From: VGBO01 sp964453335 | GTDB taxonomy: Bacteria; Actinomycetota; Acidimicrobiia; Acidimicrobiales; CAIXPF01 | Reading direction: 5' to 3' | Assembly (NCBI GenBank): GCA_964453335.1 | Contig: CAYVOK010000008.1 | Span: forward strand, 62,001 to 126,000 | DNA: 64,000 bases | Shown here: piece after piece, positions 38,004 to 46,637 of the stretch | Numbering within the stretch: the stretch's first letter is position 1 | Layout: every line of letters starts with the position of its first letter | Program-made: the position numbers and the translations under genes | Notes under the pieces: generated by a model | Told to the model about the DNA's origin: nothing | Databases searched by the model: none | Seen by the model: only the letters and a program-made list of their open reading frames with translations

Positions 38004-38705
38004 ATGAGGCTCCTTAAGAGAAAGAAAACGAAAGATCAGGCAGCTAATCAAGCTCAGACTGCCTCTGATGTGCTTGATATATACTACTCTGATCTTTCAA
38101 AAGTTAGTGTCTTGCATAAAGACATAGAGTTTAGACTATTACAGGAATATGTTAATCCAAGCACGTCTAGCGAGAGGAAATCCACTATACTAAAACAAGT
38201 TGTTGAGAGCAACTTAAAACTAGTGTTTAGTCTGGCTAAGTATTTATGGAAAGACCAGGATAAAAATACACTGCAAGAACTAATATCCGCTGGCAATGAA
38301 GGCTTGGTGGCGGCTGTTAATAAGTTTGACCCATCTTACAAAGTAAGACTGTGCACCTACGCTGGCCATTGGATAAACATGCACATGCGCAAGGTTCAAA
38401 AGGGACCAGTTAAGGTACCAGTTGATAAGATACTGCCTAAGTACGTAGATTCTAGTGTTGTTCCAGAAGGAAGTTACACTGAAGATTATGATTCACTACT
38501 ATCAGACGACAAAGACTCTATAGCTACGTGGCTAAGATTTTTATCAGAACGTGAAAGATTTATAGTAGAAAGAAGTTACGGTCTAAACCCATTTGACCCA
38601 ATATCACTAAAGGAGATAGGTAAAAAATTAAATCTATCTTCAGAGCGAGTAAGGCAGATTAGAACTGCTGCAGTAGAAAAGCTTAAATATTGGACTAAGT
38701 ATTGA
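38004..38705 (+). CDS. Sigma-70 family factor (second)
   Basis: The start at 38004 lies in CATATG shared with the divergent gene; a TTG at 37992 is the alternative. The 233-residue protein shows region 2 (VESNLKLVFSLAKYLW, then LQELISAGNEGLVAAVNKFDP and CTYAGHWINMHMRK) and region 4 (RERFIVERSYGL ... LKEIGKKLNLSSERVRQIR). It is a small sigma factor lacking region 1. It lies among replication genes, unlike the sigma in the tail block, so the two may act at different times. It may direct the phage polymerase or compete for host core enzyme. Confidence 0.88.
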   Translation: MRLLKRKKTKDQAANQAQTASDVLDIYYSDLSKVSVLHKDIEFRLLQEYVNPSTSSERKSTILKQVVESNLKLVFSLAKYLWKDQDKNTLQELISAGNEGLVAAVNKFDPSYKVRLCTYAGHWINMHMRKVQKGPVKVPVDKILPKYVDSSVVPEGSYTEDYDSLLSDDKDSIATWLRFLSERERFIVERSYGLNPFDPISLKEIGKKLNLSSERVRQIRTAAVEKLKYWTKY

Positions 38706-39377
38706 TTAATCTTTTTTAGGATCTAGATCTTTCTTAGCAGATTCAAAATCAATCTCATTGTCACCGCTACCTTCTTGTTGTAGATCTTTTTGAGCTCTCA
38801 TAGTATCCGCCATAATCCCCATACCTGCATATAGAAATTTCTCTAGATCTTTACCATCAGAGCACATAGCTGATACATCTGCAATCATTCGCACTAGATC
38901 AGGATCTTTTTTAATAGCTACAATAGCATCTAGCATTGTTCCAACCATTTTTTCAGATACTTCTTCATCTACTTGTTCTTCAAGGAAATGTTCTGAATTT
39001 TCTGATAAGGATAACTCATGGGCAAATGCTTCTTCTACAGCATCATTCAACACTCTTAGTTCAAAAGGTGTGTGTGCTTCGATTTCAACTCCAGCTAATG
39101 GGTCATCAGCCATCGCAATGTAATACACAGAGTGATGCGGTAAAACGCAATTGTGTTGTTCGCCGCCAAATGATAAAGTTACCTTAGTTTCTGTTGGACC
39201 AATTTCTAGGGGACCCTTGAACTTTGTGCTTAGGTTAAGCTTTACTCTAATGAATCCTAAGAGATGGTCAGGCAACACAACGCCTTCTACTGTTGAATCT
39301 ACAATTACCAAAATCTTACCAGCTTGTACAAAATTTCTGAGAACTGTAGCTGTCATTTTTAAAGTGTTAATCATCAT
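38706..39377 (-). CDS. SspB-like ClpXP adaptor protein
   Basis: Residues 11-92 of 223 follow the SspB fold order: an N-terminal helix, then 'KILVIVDSTVEGVVLP', 'VKLNLS', 'GPLEIG', 'TKVTLSFGGEQHNCVLP' and 'HSVYYI'. This mirrors bacterial SspB (V-D-x-T-x-x-G-V-x-x-P, I-V-L-N-I, F-x-A-R-F-G-G, V-P-x-x-A-V-x-x-I). SspB delivers ssrA-tagged and other substrates to ClpXP. The rest is an acidic helical extension ending in a Lys/Asp tail; I do not see the basic XB peptide by which SspB docks on ClpX. The ribosome site AGGAG is 7 bases away. Its 3' end abuts the sigma gene. The phage may use it to steer or block host ClpXP (inference). Confidence 0.65.
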   Translation of the reverse strand: MMINTLKMTATVLRNFVQAGKILVIVDSTVEGVVLPDHLLGFIRVKLNLSTKFKGPLEIGPTETKVTLSFGGEQHNCVLPHHSVYYIAMADDPLAGVEIEAHTPFELRVLNDAVEEAFAHELSLSENSEHFLEEQVDEEVSEKMVGTMLDAIVAIKKDPDLVRMIADVSAMCSDGKDLEKFLYAGMGIMADTMRAQKDLQQEGSGDNEIDFESAKKDLDPKKD

Positions 39378-39485
39378 AATGATTCTCCTAATAATTAATT
39401 ATTATTTAATAACCAGTTTTATAATTTAATATTGCATTAAAACATACGTACGTCTGAATATACTCAGTATTACTTGCTACTATAC

Positions 39486-40580
39486 TTAATTATTGTCTAA
39501 GAATAAATCAATTAGAGGTGTTGTATCGTCAGCGTTTACACACCATTGTAGCACCTTAATGCCGATCTCTAAGTCAAGAACTGTGTTCTGGCTTACCTCG
39601 TCTGACATTTTTGCTAAGGTATCTCGTTCAGCAGATAAAGAAGCAATTGCTTCCAACAGCTGTGATTCTTTCTTTGTGCCTGTTTGTGCCAGTGTAGACT
39701 TAGTCGGGGAGTTACTTCTTGGAGCCCTGTGCTGCGCCTTAATCCCTGCGTTGCCTTCTTTCTTTGCTTCTTCTTCTTTTTTGTTGATAAGTTCCTTAAC
39801 AACAGTGGAACTGGCGCCATTAACTGCTTCTGTCAGAACTTCTGCTCTTACTGCTTCATCCTTTACATTGCTTAGAAGCTTACCAACAGTAATGGATATT
39901 TGATTTTTATCCAATGCTTGAATTACGTCAGGCACTTCTTCAGCTTTACTTAACAGACTGAGTCTACTTTTAATGGTGTTAACCGCATAACCAGTTTGTG
40001 ATGCTACGTATTCGAGACTCATGCCAGAGTCCATAAGAGATTTTACGTGATGCGCCATTTCAATGTGGCTCCAGTTAAGACGCTGAGTATTACGTACCAA
40101 CGCATCTGTGCCTAATTGCAGTGTTACTTCATTTTCCACATAGGCTCTTACCTCGTCTATCTCTTGTTGTGTAGCCGATGAGTTTAATGCTACCCATTCT
40201 CCAACTGTTTCTTCAATAAGTGACATTCTATTTGGCCTTGCTTCAACTCTAAGTTTTAGAAGACTCTTACCTGTGTTGGTAGAAAACACATTATTGGCTA
40301 AAAGTTTTCCCACAGCGAAACACCTTCTGTTACCCTCAAGCACTCTGTACTTACCGTCAGGGGAATCTGGCTCCATAACTATAGGAGACTCCAATAGTCC
40401 TCTCTCCTTAATAGAGGCCATAAGGTTGTCGATTTCGTCTTGAGAGCCATAAAACTCTCTGCCTTGTAATATATCAGCATTACTAGGGGCCTTAAATTCT
40501 AGTTTATCAAAGTCTAGTAATAAATACTTTTTCCTTGAATCTGAGATGTCTACTACTATTCCAAAGTTATTCTTTTCCAT
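39486..40580 (-). CDS. ParB-like DNA-binding protein
   Basis: The ATG at 40580 has GAGG 5 bases upstream; the longer frame from 40667 overlaps the previous gene heavily. The 364-residue protein has the ParB N-terminal fold (IDNLMASIKERGLLESPIV, then the nucleotide-binding box LEGNRRCFAV at 81-90). A central helix-turn-helix follows (MSLEYVASQTGYAVNTIKSRLSLL), then a Lys-rich linker and a helical C-terminus. ParB proteins bind parS sites and act as CTP switches in segregation, and phage versions can also regulate transcription. No ParA or obvious parS cluster lies in the window. Confidence 0.8.
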   Translation of the reverse strand: MEKNNFGIVVDISDSRKKYLLLDFDKLEFKAPSNADILQGREFYGSQDEIDNLMASIKERGLLESPIVMEPDSPDGKYRVLEGNRRCFAVGKLLANNVFSTNTGKSLLKLRVEARPNRMSLIEETVGEWVALNSSATQQEIDEVRAYVENEVTLQLGTDALVRNTQRLNWSHIEMAHHVKSLMDSGMSLEYVASQTGYAVNTIKSRLSLLSKAEEVPDVIQALDKNQISITVGKLLSNVKDEAVRAEVLTEAVNGASSTVVKELINKKEEEAKKEGNAGIKAQHRAPRSNSPTKSTLAQTGTKKESQLLEAIASLSAERDTLAKMSDEVSQNTVLDLEIGIKVLQWCVNADDTTPLIDLFLDNN

Positions 40581-41340
40581 AACTACCTCGGCAATCTTTA
40601 AAGAAGCTACACCATGTTGAGGTGCAACTCCATGAGTCTGGTTTGCATCTAGGGAAGTTGCCAGCACTTATGTTAGTGGCGACTTCACCTATTAGATCTG
40701 TGTAATACTGAAGTTCTCCTTTTGAGAACTCATACCTAACTTGCGTTAGTTTAGGGGTCTTTGTCTTTACCACTGAATCGAACCTAACACAAGGATTTTT
40801 TTCTACTATACTATACATAGCTAGCTGCACGCTATTAGCGGCATCTGTAATTGTTTTGGTTTTATCTACTACTTTTAGATCGCATACCTCAGGCTTACCT
40901 GAGCTGTAGTCTATGTAGTCAATAAAACCCATTACAGGCACATCACCAATAACGTCTTCAAACTTCTTCTCAGAAGATGAAGGCAGTATTGTGCTAGCTA
41001 ATTCCTTATACCACGTATTGTACAGTTTTTGCGCGTAGTCTATTGTAGCTTCAGGAGTTTGGCCTTCTAGATCTACTTCAGGGTTATTAGTAATAGCCGT
41101 TATATCAGCAGTAGTAAGAGATAATATATCTGTGTAATTCTGAGGTTCTCCGTTTGACTCTAGCATTGCTTTTAGATGGTTTTCTACGTATTTGTGGACT
41201 CCGCTACCGATACACATATTGTAGTTTGATTTCTTAGGTACAACTATACCTTTAACGTACTCCAATTCGTATTGTCTTGGGCAAGTTAAGTACTTGTTTA
41301 TTTGGCTCGCTGATAGAAATTGCTTTGGTAAATTATACAT
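40567..41340 (-). CDS. Second RecB-like PD-(D/E)XK nuclease
   Basis: The 257-residue protein opens with FLSASQINKYLTCPRQYELEY, the usual RecB-family entry helix. It goes on with a G-S-G-V-H-K-Y-V-E motif, MGFIDYID, the catalytic CDLKVVDKT and a Gln helix (VQLAMYS), and ends with a Cys group (C-x4-C-x5-C). With the earlier Cys in TCPRQ this can hold an Fe-S cluster. GGAG is 7 bases from the start. It differs clearly from the nuclease at 36288-37088, so the phage has two. It sits between the ParB-like and helicase genes. Confidence 0.82.
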   Translation of the reverse strand: MYNLPKQFLSASQINKYLTCPRQYELEYVKGIVVPKKSNYNMCIGSGVHKYVENHLKAMLESNGEPQNYTDILSLTTADITAITNNPEVDLEGQTPEATIDYAQKLYNTWYKELASTILPSSSEKKFEDVIGDVPVMGFIDYIDYSSGKPEVCDLKVVDKTKTITDAANSVQLAMYSIVEKNPCVRFDSVVKTKTPKLTQVRYEFSKGELQYYTDLIGEVATNISAGNFPRCKPDSWSCTSTWCSFFKDCRGSYGKE

Positions 41341-41341
41341 T

Positions 41342-43189
41342 TTAAATCTCCTTTAGTGGGATAGTAGTTTTTTCGGCTTCTTTTGGCAATATACACCCAT
41401 CGTCGAAGGGTTTTACACCAGTGGCTAAGCATGATACTGCATTTTTACAGGTAATACAATTAGGCCGGGTAGACATTAAGTTACTTACATCTACTTTGTT
41501 TCTCAGAAGTTCTACAGTAGAAGCTGTTAAGCTATCTTTTATGGCCACAACTTGTATAAGTAGTTTAGAAAATCCTTTAGCTCGTATACCATAATTTCTA
41601 TCGTTACTCTGTAACCAATGATCTAAACTAAAACTTAGCTCAGCGTAGACCATTATTGGCGCCTTAAAAGTAACTCCTATACCCATACTTATTTGAGCTA
41701 GCATTATACAGCTCTTTTCATAGGAGTTAAACTCTGCCTCTACTTCTTGGGGTGCCTCAGTAGTATGATCGTATCTGAATACTTTACCTAATTTTGATAG
41801 CTCTACGTATAATGAGTCTAAAGTCTCGTGGTATCTAGCCCACACAATTACTTTGTTATCATCTGCGATATGAGCTTCAACAAGGTCACTAACAGAATCT
41901 ATAAGAGTTGTGTCCCCTATTTTAATGGTATCTCTACCTGGATCTTCTTGTTCTACACTGCAGCTACTAGTGTATGGCTGTATATTACTAGCTACACAGG
42001 TATTAAGGTTAGGGCACATATCGCAGATTCCCTTTACTTTGCGTGATCTGTAGACAAATCCGCTACTTATCTGTGAAGCCTTTGTCATAGCTGTGACAGC
42101 GTTTTCTGCAGCCGGCAGCGTTACACCATTTATACTTATATCTTTGTAATTTATTACATCGTTATAATAATCTCTTAGCGTATCAGACGGATCTATTTCT
42201 ATTATTTGAAGTGTTCTATCAGGTAGGTCTAGGCATTCTTCAGCTCTTTTACGCATACTTAATTTAGAGACTAGTGTATTTAACTTATCTAAGTTTTGTA
42301 CTCCTACTACTATGTTGCTAGTTTTAGAAGCGAATCTAAGATATGTCTTCCTAAATTGGTACATATCTGGTGCTGCAAACGTACCTAGAAACCTAAGTTG
42401 CCCCCATAAGTGCATTGGATTTCCTAAGCTAGGTGTTCCACTTAGTATTAGTCTTCTCCAGGGGGCGTTATTTCCTTGGCAAAGTCTAAGTATTGCTTTA
42501 GTTCTTTGGGAGTCAGGTGTTCTAAGCTGGTGACTCTCATCGCATATTATTAGGTCAAACTTTAGATTAATAAGTGTTTCTATACTAGATTTGGCAGAAT
42601 CGTAGGTTAAAACTATGCCGCAATTACTTGCGTATCCATCTAGTATACTCTTTTCTCGCTGTTTTTTAGCCGCAGATTTAATAGGCAGTATTGTGACTGA
42701 GTTACCAGAGTTTATTTCCATTTCTTTTTTCCAAGTAAATAGATTAACTCGCATAGCTAGTACTAGAACCTTTAGATTTGGGTTCTTATTTTTTAAATAT
42801 AGTATATAGTCACAGCCTATTTTTGTCTTGCCTAACCCTGGGTCTAGGAATAGTCCAAATCTAGGACTATGTATTACGTTGGCTAAGGCTTCTACTTGAT
42901 GGTCATACGGTTTTAAAATAGGCGTATATCCATCTAAATCTCTAGAGTCTATTTTATTCTTAGTTTCTAGCATGTCTGTAGTTAAGTCAGTTAGGGCCTT
43001 ATCATCTGTAAATTTTAGTAGGTTTGTCTGTATCGCGTATGAGGAATCTAACCCTTGCGGATACATCGCAGGTACGTAGAGAGCATTGTCCTTGAACATT
43101 GCTCCAGGTATTTTTTTAGTATATTGTAATTTGTCAGCTGTGATATCAGTTATCTTTACAGCTTTACCTTTAATAAGTTGAAGTTTCAT
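41342..43189 (-). CDS. SNF2-like superfamily 2 helicase with two Cys clusters
   Basis: The 615-residue protein has Q-like PYDHQ, Walker A DPGLGKTK near 118, DESHQ near 217, the SGTP motif near 250 and a C-terminal helicase lobe with 'ARYHETLDSLY' and 'QSNDRNYGIRAKG' (arginine-finger like). Inside the second lobe near residue 390 and at the C-terminus near 580 are two clusters with identical spacing C-x2-C-x5-C-x11-C, probably zinc or Fe-S. AGGAG precedes the start. SNF2-type phage helicases remodel DNA-protein complexes or forks. It is the first gene of a four-gene - strand unit with nuclease, ParB and SspB-like genes. Confidence 0.85.
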   Translation of the reverse strand: MKLQLIKGKAVKITDITADKLQYTKKIPGAMFKDNALYVPAMYPQGLDSSYAIQTNLLKFTDDKALTDLTTDMLETKNKIDSRDLDGYTPILKPYDHQVEALANVIHSPRFGLFLDPGLGKTKIGCDYILYLKNKNPNLKVLVLAMRVNLFTWKKEMEINSGNSVTILPIKSAAKKQREKSILDGYASNCGIVLTYDSAKSSIETLINLKFDLIICDESHQLRTPDSQRTKAILRLCQGNNAPWRRLILSGTPSLGNPMHLWGQLRFLGTFAAPDMYQFRKTYLRFASKTSNIVVGVQNLDKLNTLVSKLSMRKRAEECLDLPDRTLQIIEIDPSDTLRDYYNDVINYKDISINGVTLPAAENAVTAMTKASQISSGFVYRSRKVKGICDMCPNLNTCVASNIQPYTSSCSVEQEDPGRDTIKIGDTTLIDSVSDLVEAHIADDNKVIVWARYHETLDSLYVELSKLGKVFRYDHTTEAPQEVEAEFNSYEKSCIMLAQISMGIGVTFKAPIMVYAELSFSLDHWLQSNDRNYGIRAKGFSKLLIQVVAIKDSLTASTVELLRNKVDVSNLMSTRPNCITCKNAVSCLATGVKPFDDGCILPKEAEKTTIPLKEI

Positions 43190-43267
43190 GATATACTCCT
43201 GGCTAGGTATAGTTTGTAGCCATACACTTATAACACATAACTAACATATTTTGGATTTGGAGATTAT

Positions 43268-45022
43268 ATGAGCTCTCTGGGATTTACAGATGTAACTGAT
43301 TCTAACGGACTAGGTATAGGTAACTATTCTGACCCTATGAGATTGTGGGTTCACTCATTCTCCCCTAGGGATTTAAAACAGCTTTTTAGATGGACAGAGT
43401 ATTTGTATTATAACTCTGCTCAGATATACGCCGGTGTTAAAAAATTTGCTGAATACCCAATAACCGAGATTAATTACTTGAGCGACAGCGATAAGCTAGT
43501 AGCGGCTAATAAACGATTACTTGAAGATATATTAGGTATAAAACGAGCCCTTATACGTGCTAGCTTGGATCTACAGGTATACGGTAACTCTTTTACATCA
43601 ATACATTTCCCTTTTAGAAGATACTTAAAGTGCGGTTCTTGCGGAGCTGAGGAGCATGTTTCATCCTGTGAATATAAGTATAAGCCAACTAGTGCCGAGT
43701 TTAATCTAACATGCAGCTCTTGTAAAATAACTGGAAAGGCAGAAGTAAAAGACAAAAAAATTCTAGAGCCAGAACTAATAAATATTATACGGTGGGATCC
43801 AAAGCTAATAGACATTTCTGCTAATACCATGACTGGCGATAATGAGTACTATTTTTCTGTTCCTTCAGATATGAAATCAGCCATATTTAATGGTGATAGG
43901 CATATGATAGAAACTACTCCATTTAATATGCTGGAAACAATAGCAGAGGGTGAGTTATTTAAGTTCAATAAAACAGAAATATTTCACATGAAGTCTGACT
44001 CTCCATCTGGCTTAGAAAGCGGCTGGGGATATCCTAGTTTAACTGCAGCTATACATTTATTCTACCACGCCAGTGTTCTTAGAAAAGCTAATGAATCAAT
44101 AGCGCTGGAAAGAATAGTACCGCTTAGAGTTATGCACCCGCAGGCAATATCAGGGTCAGGAGATCCTATAATGAATTTATCGATGAGTAAGTTTATGGGA
44201 GAAGTAGAGGAGAATATTAAGAGATGGAGAAGAGACCCAAATCACATTATGTTTAGCCCAGTCTCTATAGGAGTTACCCAAGTAGGCGGTGAAGGCAGGG
44301 GGCTTTTGGTTACTAATGAGATATCACAAGCAGAAGACAATATAATCGCAAGTATGGGTATACCTAAAGAATTTATCTACGGGGGTCTTAGTTTCGCCGG
44401 GTCTAGTGTTACTCTTAGAATGCTTGAGAATCAATTAGAGCCAAGTACCTTTCAGTTAAACCAATTACTGAAATGGATCTCTGATAAATGCTCTTTGTTT
44501 CTTGGCTGGGAAAAAATAAAAGTAAAGCTCGGCGACTTTAGAATGATAGACGATATGGCACAAAGACAGATGGCTATGCAGCTGTGGCAGTCTGGAGTTA
44601 TATCTAAGACTACATTGGCTGAGATGAATGGCATAGACATAAATGAGGAACGTGAGAAGATTAAAAATGAGCAGCTATCTGACGCAAGACACCAGAAGGC
44701 AATGCAGTTAGAAATGCAATCTCTAGAACAAGATATAGGTATGCAAGCTAAACAAATGGCTTCACAGCAACAGCAACAACAGATGGGTGCTAATGGACTA
44801 ACCTACGATCAGCAAGCAGTTATTGGACAAGCCGATGGCATAGCTCAGCAGTTTATGGGTATGGACTACGGTACCAGAAAATCTCAACTAGCTAGCTTGC
44901 AGGCAGAAGACTATGTTATGTACAGCGTAGTTATTCAGCGTTTAGAGCAACTGCAGCTAGACCAGAAAAACCAAGCAGTAGCTGCAGCCCAACAGCAACA
45001 ACAACCACAAGGACAAATGTAG
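43268..45022 (+). CDS. Portal protein
   Basis: The 584-residue product has portal-like features: an N-terminal helical wing, 'LDLQVYGNSFTSIHFP', a central 'MKSDSPSGLESGWGYPSLTAAIHLFYHASVLRKANESIALERIVPLRV' region matching the portal stem and crown of large myoviruses, and a helical C-terminus. A zinc-ribbon-like insertion (C-x2-C, C, C-x2-C; about residues 121-158) is unusual. The end is a Gln-rich tail with runs of Q. The portal forms the dodecameric DNA gate to which terminase and neck attach. GGAG precedes the ATG. The terminase is 15 kb away, not adjacent. Confidence 0.85.
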   Translation: MSSLGFTDVTDSNGLGIGNYSDPMRLWVHSFSPRDLKQLFRWTEYLYYNSAQIYAGVKKFAEYPITEINYLSDSDKLVAANKRLLEDILGIKRALIRASLDLQVYGNSFTSIHFPFRRYLKCGSCGAEEHVSSCEYKYKPTSAEFNLTCSSCKITGKAEVKDKKILEPELINIIRWDPKLIDISANTMTGDNEYYFSVPSDMKSAIFNGDRHMIETTPFNMLETIAEGELFKFNKTEIFHMKSDSPSGLESGWGYPSLTAAIHLFYHASVLRKANESIALERIVPLRVMHPQAISGSGDPIMNLSMSKFMGEVEENIKRWRRDPNHIMFSPVSIGVTQVGGEGRGLLVTNEISQAEDNIIASMGIPKEFIYGGLSFAGSSVTLRMLENQLEPSTFQLNQLLKWISDKCSLFLGWEKIKVKLGDFRMIDDMAQRQMAMQLWQSGVISKTTLAEMNGIDINEEREKIKNEQLSDARHQKAMQLEMQSLEQDIGMQAKQMASQQQQQQMGANGLTYDQQAVIGQADGIAQQFMGMDYGTRKSQLASLQAEDYVMYSVVIQRLEQLQLDQKNQAVAAAQQQQQPQGQM

Positions 45023-45023
45023 A

Positions 45024-45410
45024 ATGGCAGATCAGCAACAATCATCAGACTTTATCACCAAGCTATCACAGGCTCAAAGTAATCCACTTGATTTTATAGT
45101 CAACCCATTTCCAGAAATACCAGACCCACCCCCTGGTTGGAATCCAGAAGCTAACCCAATACGCACCGATAGTGTATCTCCACCTCCGCCAGAGTACGCT
45201 AAGTTAAACAAGAGTGCTTCTAAAGAAGCGTATATTCCATACGCTAGAGTTTTCTTAGTTACTGAAGATGGGAACCCAGAGTATGAAACTGTTCTACGTA
45301 GGGGAGCTTCTGGAGACGTACTAATAGCTAAAAAAGAAGTTGCTGATATAAAGGGTAGTGTAGCATTTAAGGTTTATCTAGAATGGCTAGAAGTTATACC
45401 TAATAGCTAA
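45024..45410 (+). CDS. Unknown Pro-rich protein after portal
   Basis: The 128-residue product starts one base after the portal stop. Its N-terminal half is Pro-rich and likely disordered (PEIPDPPPGW, SPPPPEYAK); the C-terminal half is a compact beta/alpha part. The place after the portal suggests a head-assembly or neck role, but no family is recognised. Confidence 0.65.
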   Translation: MADQQQSSDFITKLSQAQSNPLDFIVNPFPEIPDPPPGWNPEANPIRTDSVSPPPPEYAKLNKSASKEAYIPYARVFLVTEDGNPEYETVLRRGASGDVLIAKKEVADIKGSVAFKVYLEWLEVIPNS

Positions 45411-45413
45411 AAA

Positions 45414-45435
45414 ATAGATATGTGTATATCCATGT
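45414..45435 (-). terminator. Weak intrinsic terminator-like hairpin
   Basis: On the - strand a short GATAT-ACAC-ATATC stem is followed by TATTTTTT, in the space between the converging 128-residue gene and the small ORFs at 45465-45612. The stem is short and AT-only, so efficiency is doubtful. Confidence 0.35.
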
Positions 45436-45464
45436 TCTTTACTGCTTAGGTTACTGTTGTGACA

Positions 45465-45500
45465 TTAGTTAGAGAATGTCCAATCGAAATCAAAGTCCAT
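45465..45500 (-). CDS. Possible 11-residue peptide
   Basis: AAGGA lies 8 bases before an ATG that opens an 11-codon frame (MDFDFDWTFSN). It overlaps the end of the 40-residue ORF, and a small hairpin (GACAT/ATGTC) covers its stop. It could be a coupled micro-peptide or chance. Confidence 0.25.
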   Translation of the reverse strand: MDFDFDWTFSN

Positions 45501-45612
45501 TTTTTTGTTCCTTTTTAGCAGTTTGTTTATTAGAATATGAAATTCCTAGGTTAAAGCCAATATAAAATGTGGTGGCTATAAGCACCAATTCAGATATTGT
45601 GTATACTAACAT
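45490..45612 (-). CDS. Small membrane protein (40 aa)
   Basis: This ORF lies 17 bases after the 271-residue gene on the same strand. The ATG is in CATATG; the leader has only a weak GG site. The 40-residue product has one membrane-like helix (SELVLIATTFYIGFNLGISYS, about residues 7-27) followed by a basic tail (NKQTAKKEQKN), as in many tiny phage membrane proteins. The function is unknown; inner-membrane location with the basic tail inside is inferred. Confidence 0.5.
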   Translation of the reverse strand: MLVYTISELVLIATTFYIGFNLGISYSNKQTAKKEQKNGL

Positions 45613-45629
45613 ATGTACCTTTTTAAATA

Positions 45630-46445
45630 CTACTTGCTCTTCAGCAGTTGTTTGAACTTATCTAGTTCAGCTGGTAGGTCAATACCTAATTGATCTTTTA
45701 GTGCGATTAGATGCTGGTGCATTGTAACCAATCCGCCTGTCTTATAGGACATTAGGATAGCATACTTTGTACTGTCATCAGATACTTTTTTATCGGTAAA
45801 ACGCATGACATCATCTGTGCTTGGTTCAACTTTTTCCTTGAGACTTTGTAGCTTCTTCTCAAGTTCGATGTCTGATTTCATGCTCTCAGGGATGTACTTG
45901 TGGATGTTACCCATCATGCCTTGCAGAATATCAGGAGTTTTGCCAGCTACGAGTTCAGCACATGCTAGGATAGTTTCAGCTGGTGTCAACCATAGGCTGT
46001 TTGTACCATTTTCGCATAGCTTAAATTCTACACATCTCCAAGTGTGAGCTACCCATACAGTGGTTGTGAGCTTATCTTCTGATTCTAGGGTTTCAGCCAA
46101 ATCGAGAGGGATGTATGCTTTACCAGCGGCTTGACGTGCTTTGTCGATGTCAGTCTTGATTTTCTTAACGCCATAAGAGCAATCTACTTCCACTGTAGAC
46201 TCAAGTAGTGGACTCCAGATATACTGCATATGTAGAATTTGTTCGTCTCCAGATCCGCCTTTTACGAGGTTACGGTACACGCTCTTTGCTTTTTCAAAGT
46301 TGTCTTCTAGGTGCTTTGGAGTTGTGTGAAAACTTAAGCGTGTGCCTTCGTTTGTTACTGTACCGACTGTAATTACGCAATTTGGGTTTCTTACCCAGTT
46401 TGGCTTTGCGAAAGCCTTTGTTTGTGTTGTCTGTGTCATTTTCAT
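45630..46445 (-). CDS. Unknown 271-residue protein
   Basis: Two possible starts, 46445 and 46439, share the AAGGA site. The product is mixed alpha/beta with a Thr-rich N-terminus and Lys-rich C-terminal helices; no motif is recognised. A sigma70-like promoter lies just upstream. The gene holds a 19-base stretch (46196-46214) identical on the + strand to part of the candidate giant RNA, so its mRNA could pair with that RNA. Its codon use looks less AUA-rich than many neighbours. Confidence 0.7.
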   Translation of the reverse strand: MKMTQTTQTKAFAKPNWVRNPNCVITVGTVTNEGTRLSFHTTPKHLEDNFEKAKSVYRNLVKGGSGDEQILHMQYIWSPLLESTVEVDCSYGVKKIKTDIDKARQAAGKAYIPLDLAETLESEDKLTTTVWVAHTWRCVEFKLCENGTNSLWLTPAETILACAELVAGKTPDILQGMMGNIHKYIPESMKSDIELEKKLQSLKEKVEPSTDDVMRFTDKKVSDDSTKYAILMSYKTGGLVTMHQHLIALKDQLGIDLPAELDKFKQLLKSK

Positions 46446-46484
46446 GTTTCCTTTTGTGATATGACTGTAGTGTTTTTTTGTTAC

Positions 46485-46512
46485 TTTATAGGTTACTGTT
46501 GTTTACGCACAA
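46485..46512 (-). promoter_or_regulatory. Sigma70-like promoter of the 271-residue gene
   Basis: On the - strand TTGTGC (46512-46507), 16-base spacer, TATAAA (46490-46485), about 40 bases before the start codon. Its -10 area is part of a 15-base stretch that also occurs in front of the candidate giant RNA (28804-28818). Confidence 0.5.
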
Positions 46513-46637
46513 CTGCGACTTAATACCATACTGGTCTTAGGTAAATACTTATACCACAATTAAGTATCAAATTTGTGCATAATGTAGTACTATTAGACAC
46601 ACGCTAATACACAAAAATAACGAGTAGGATAAACACC

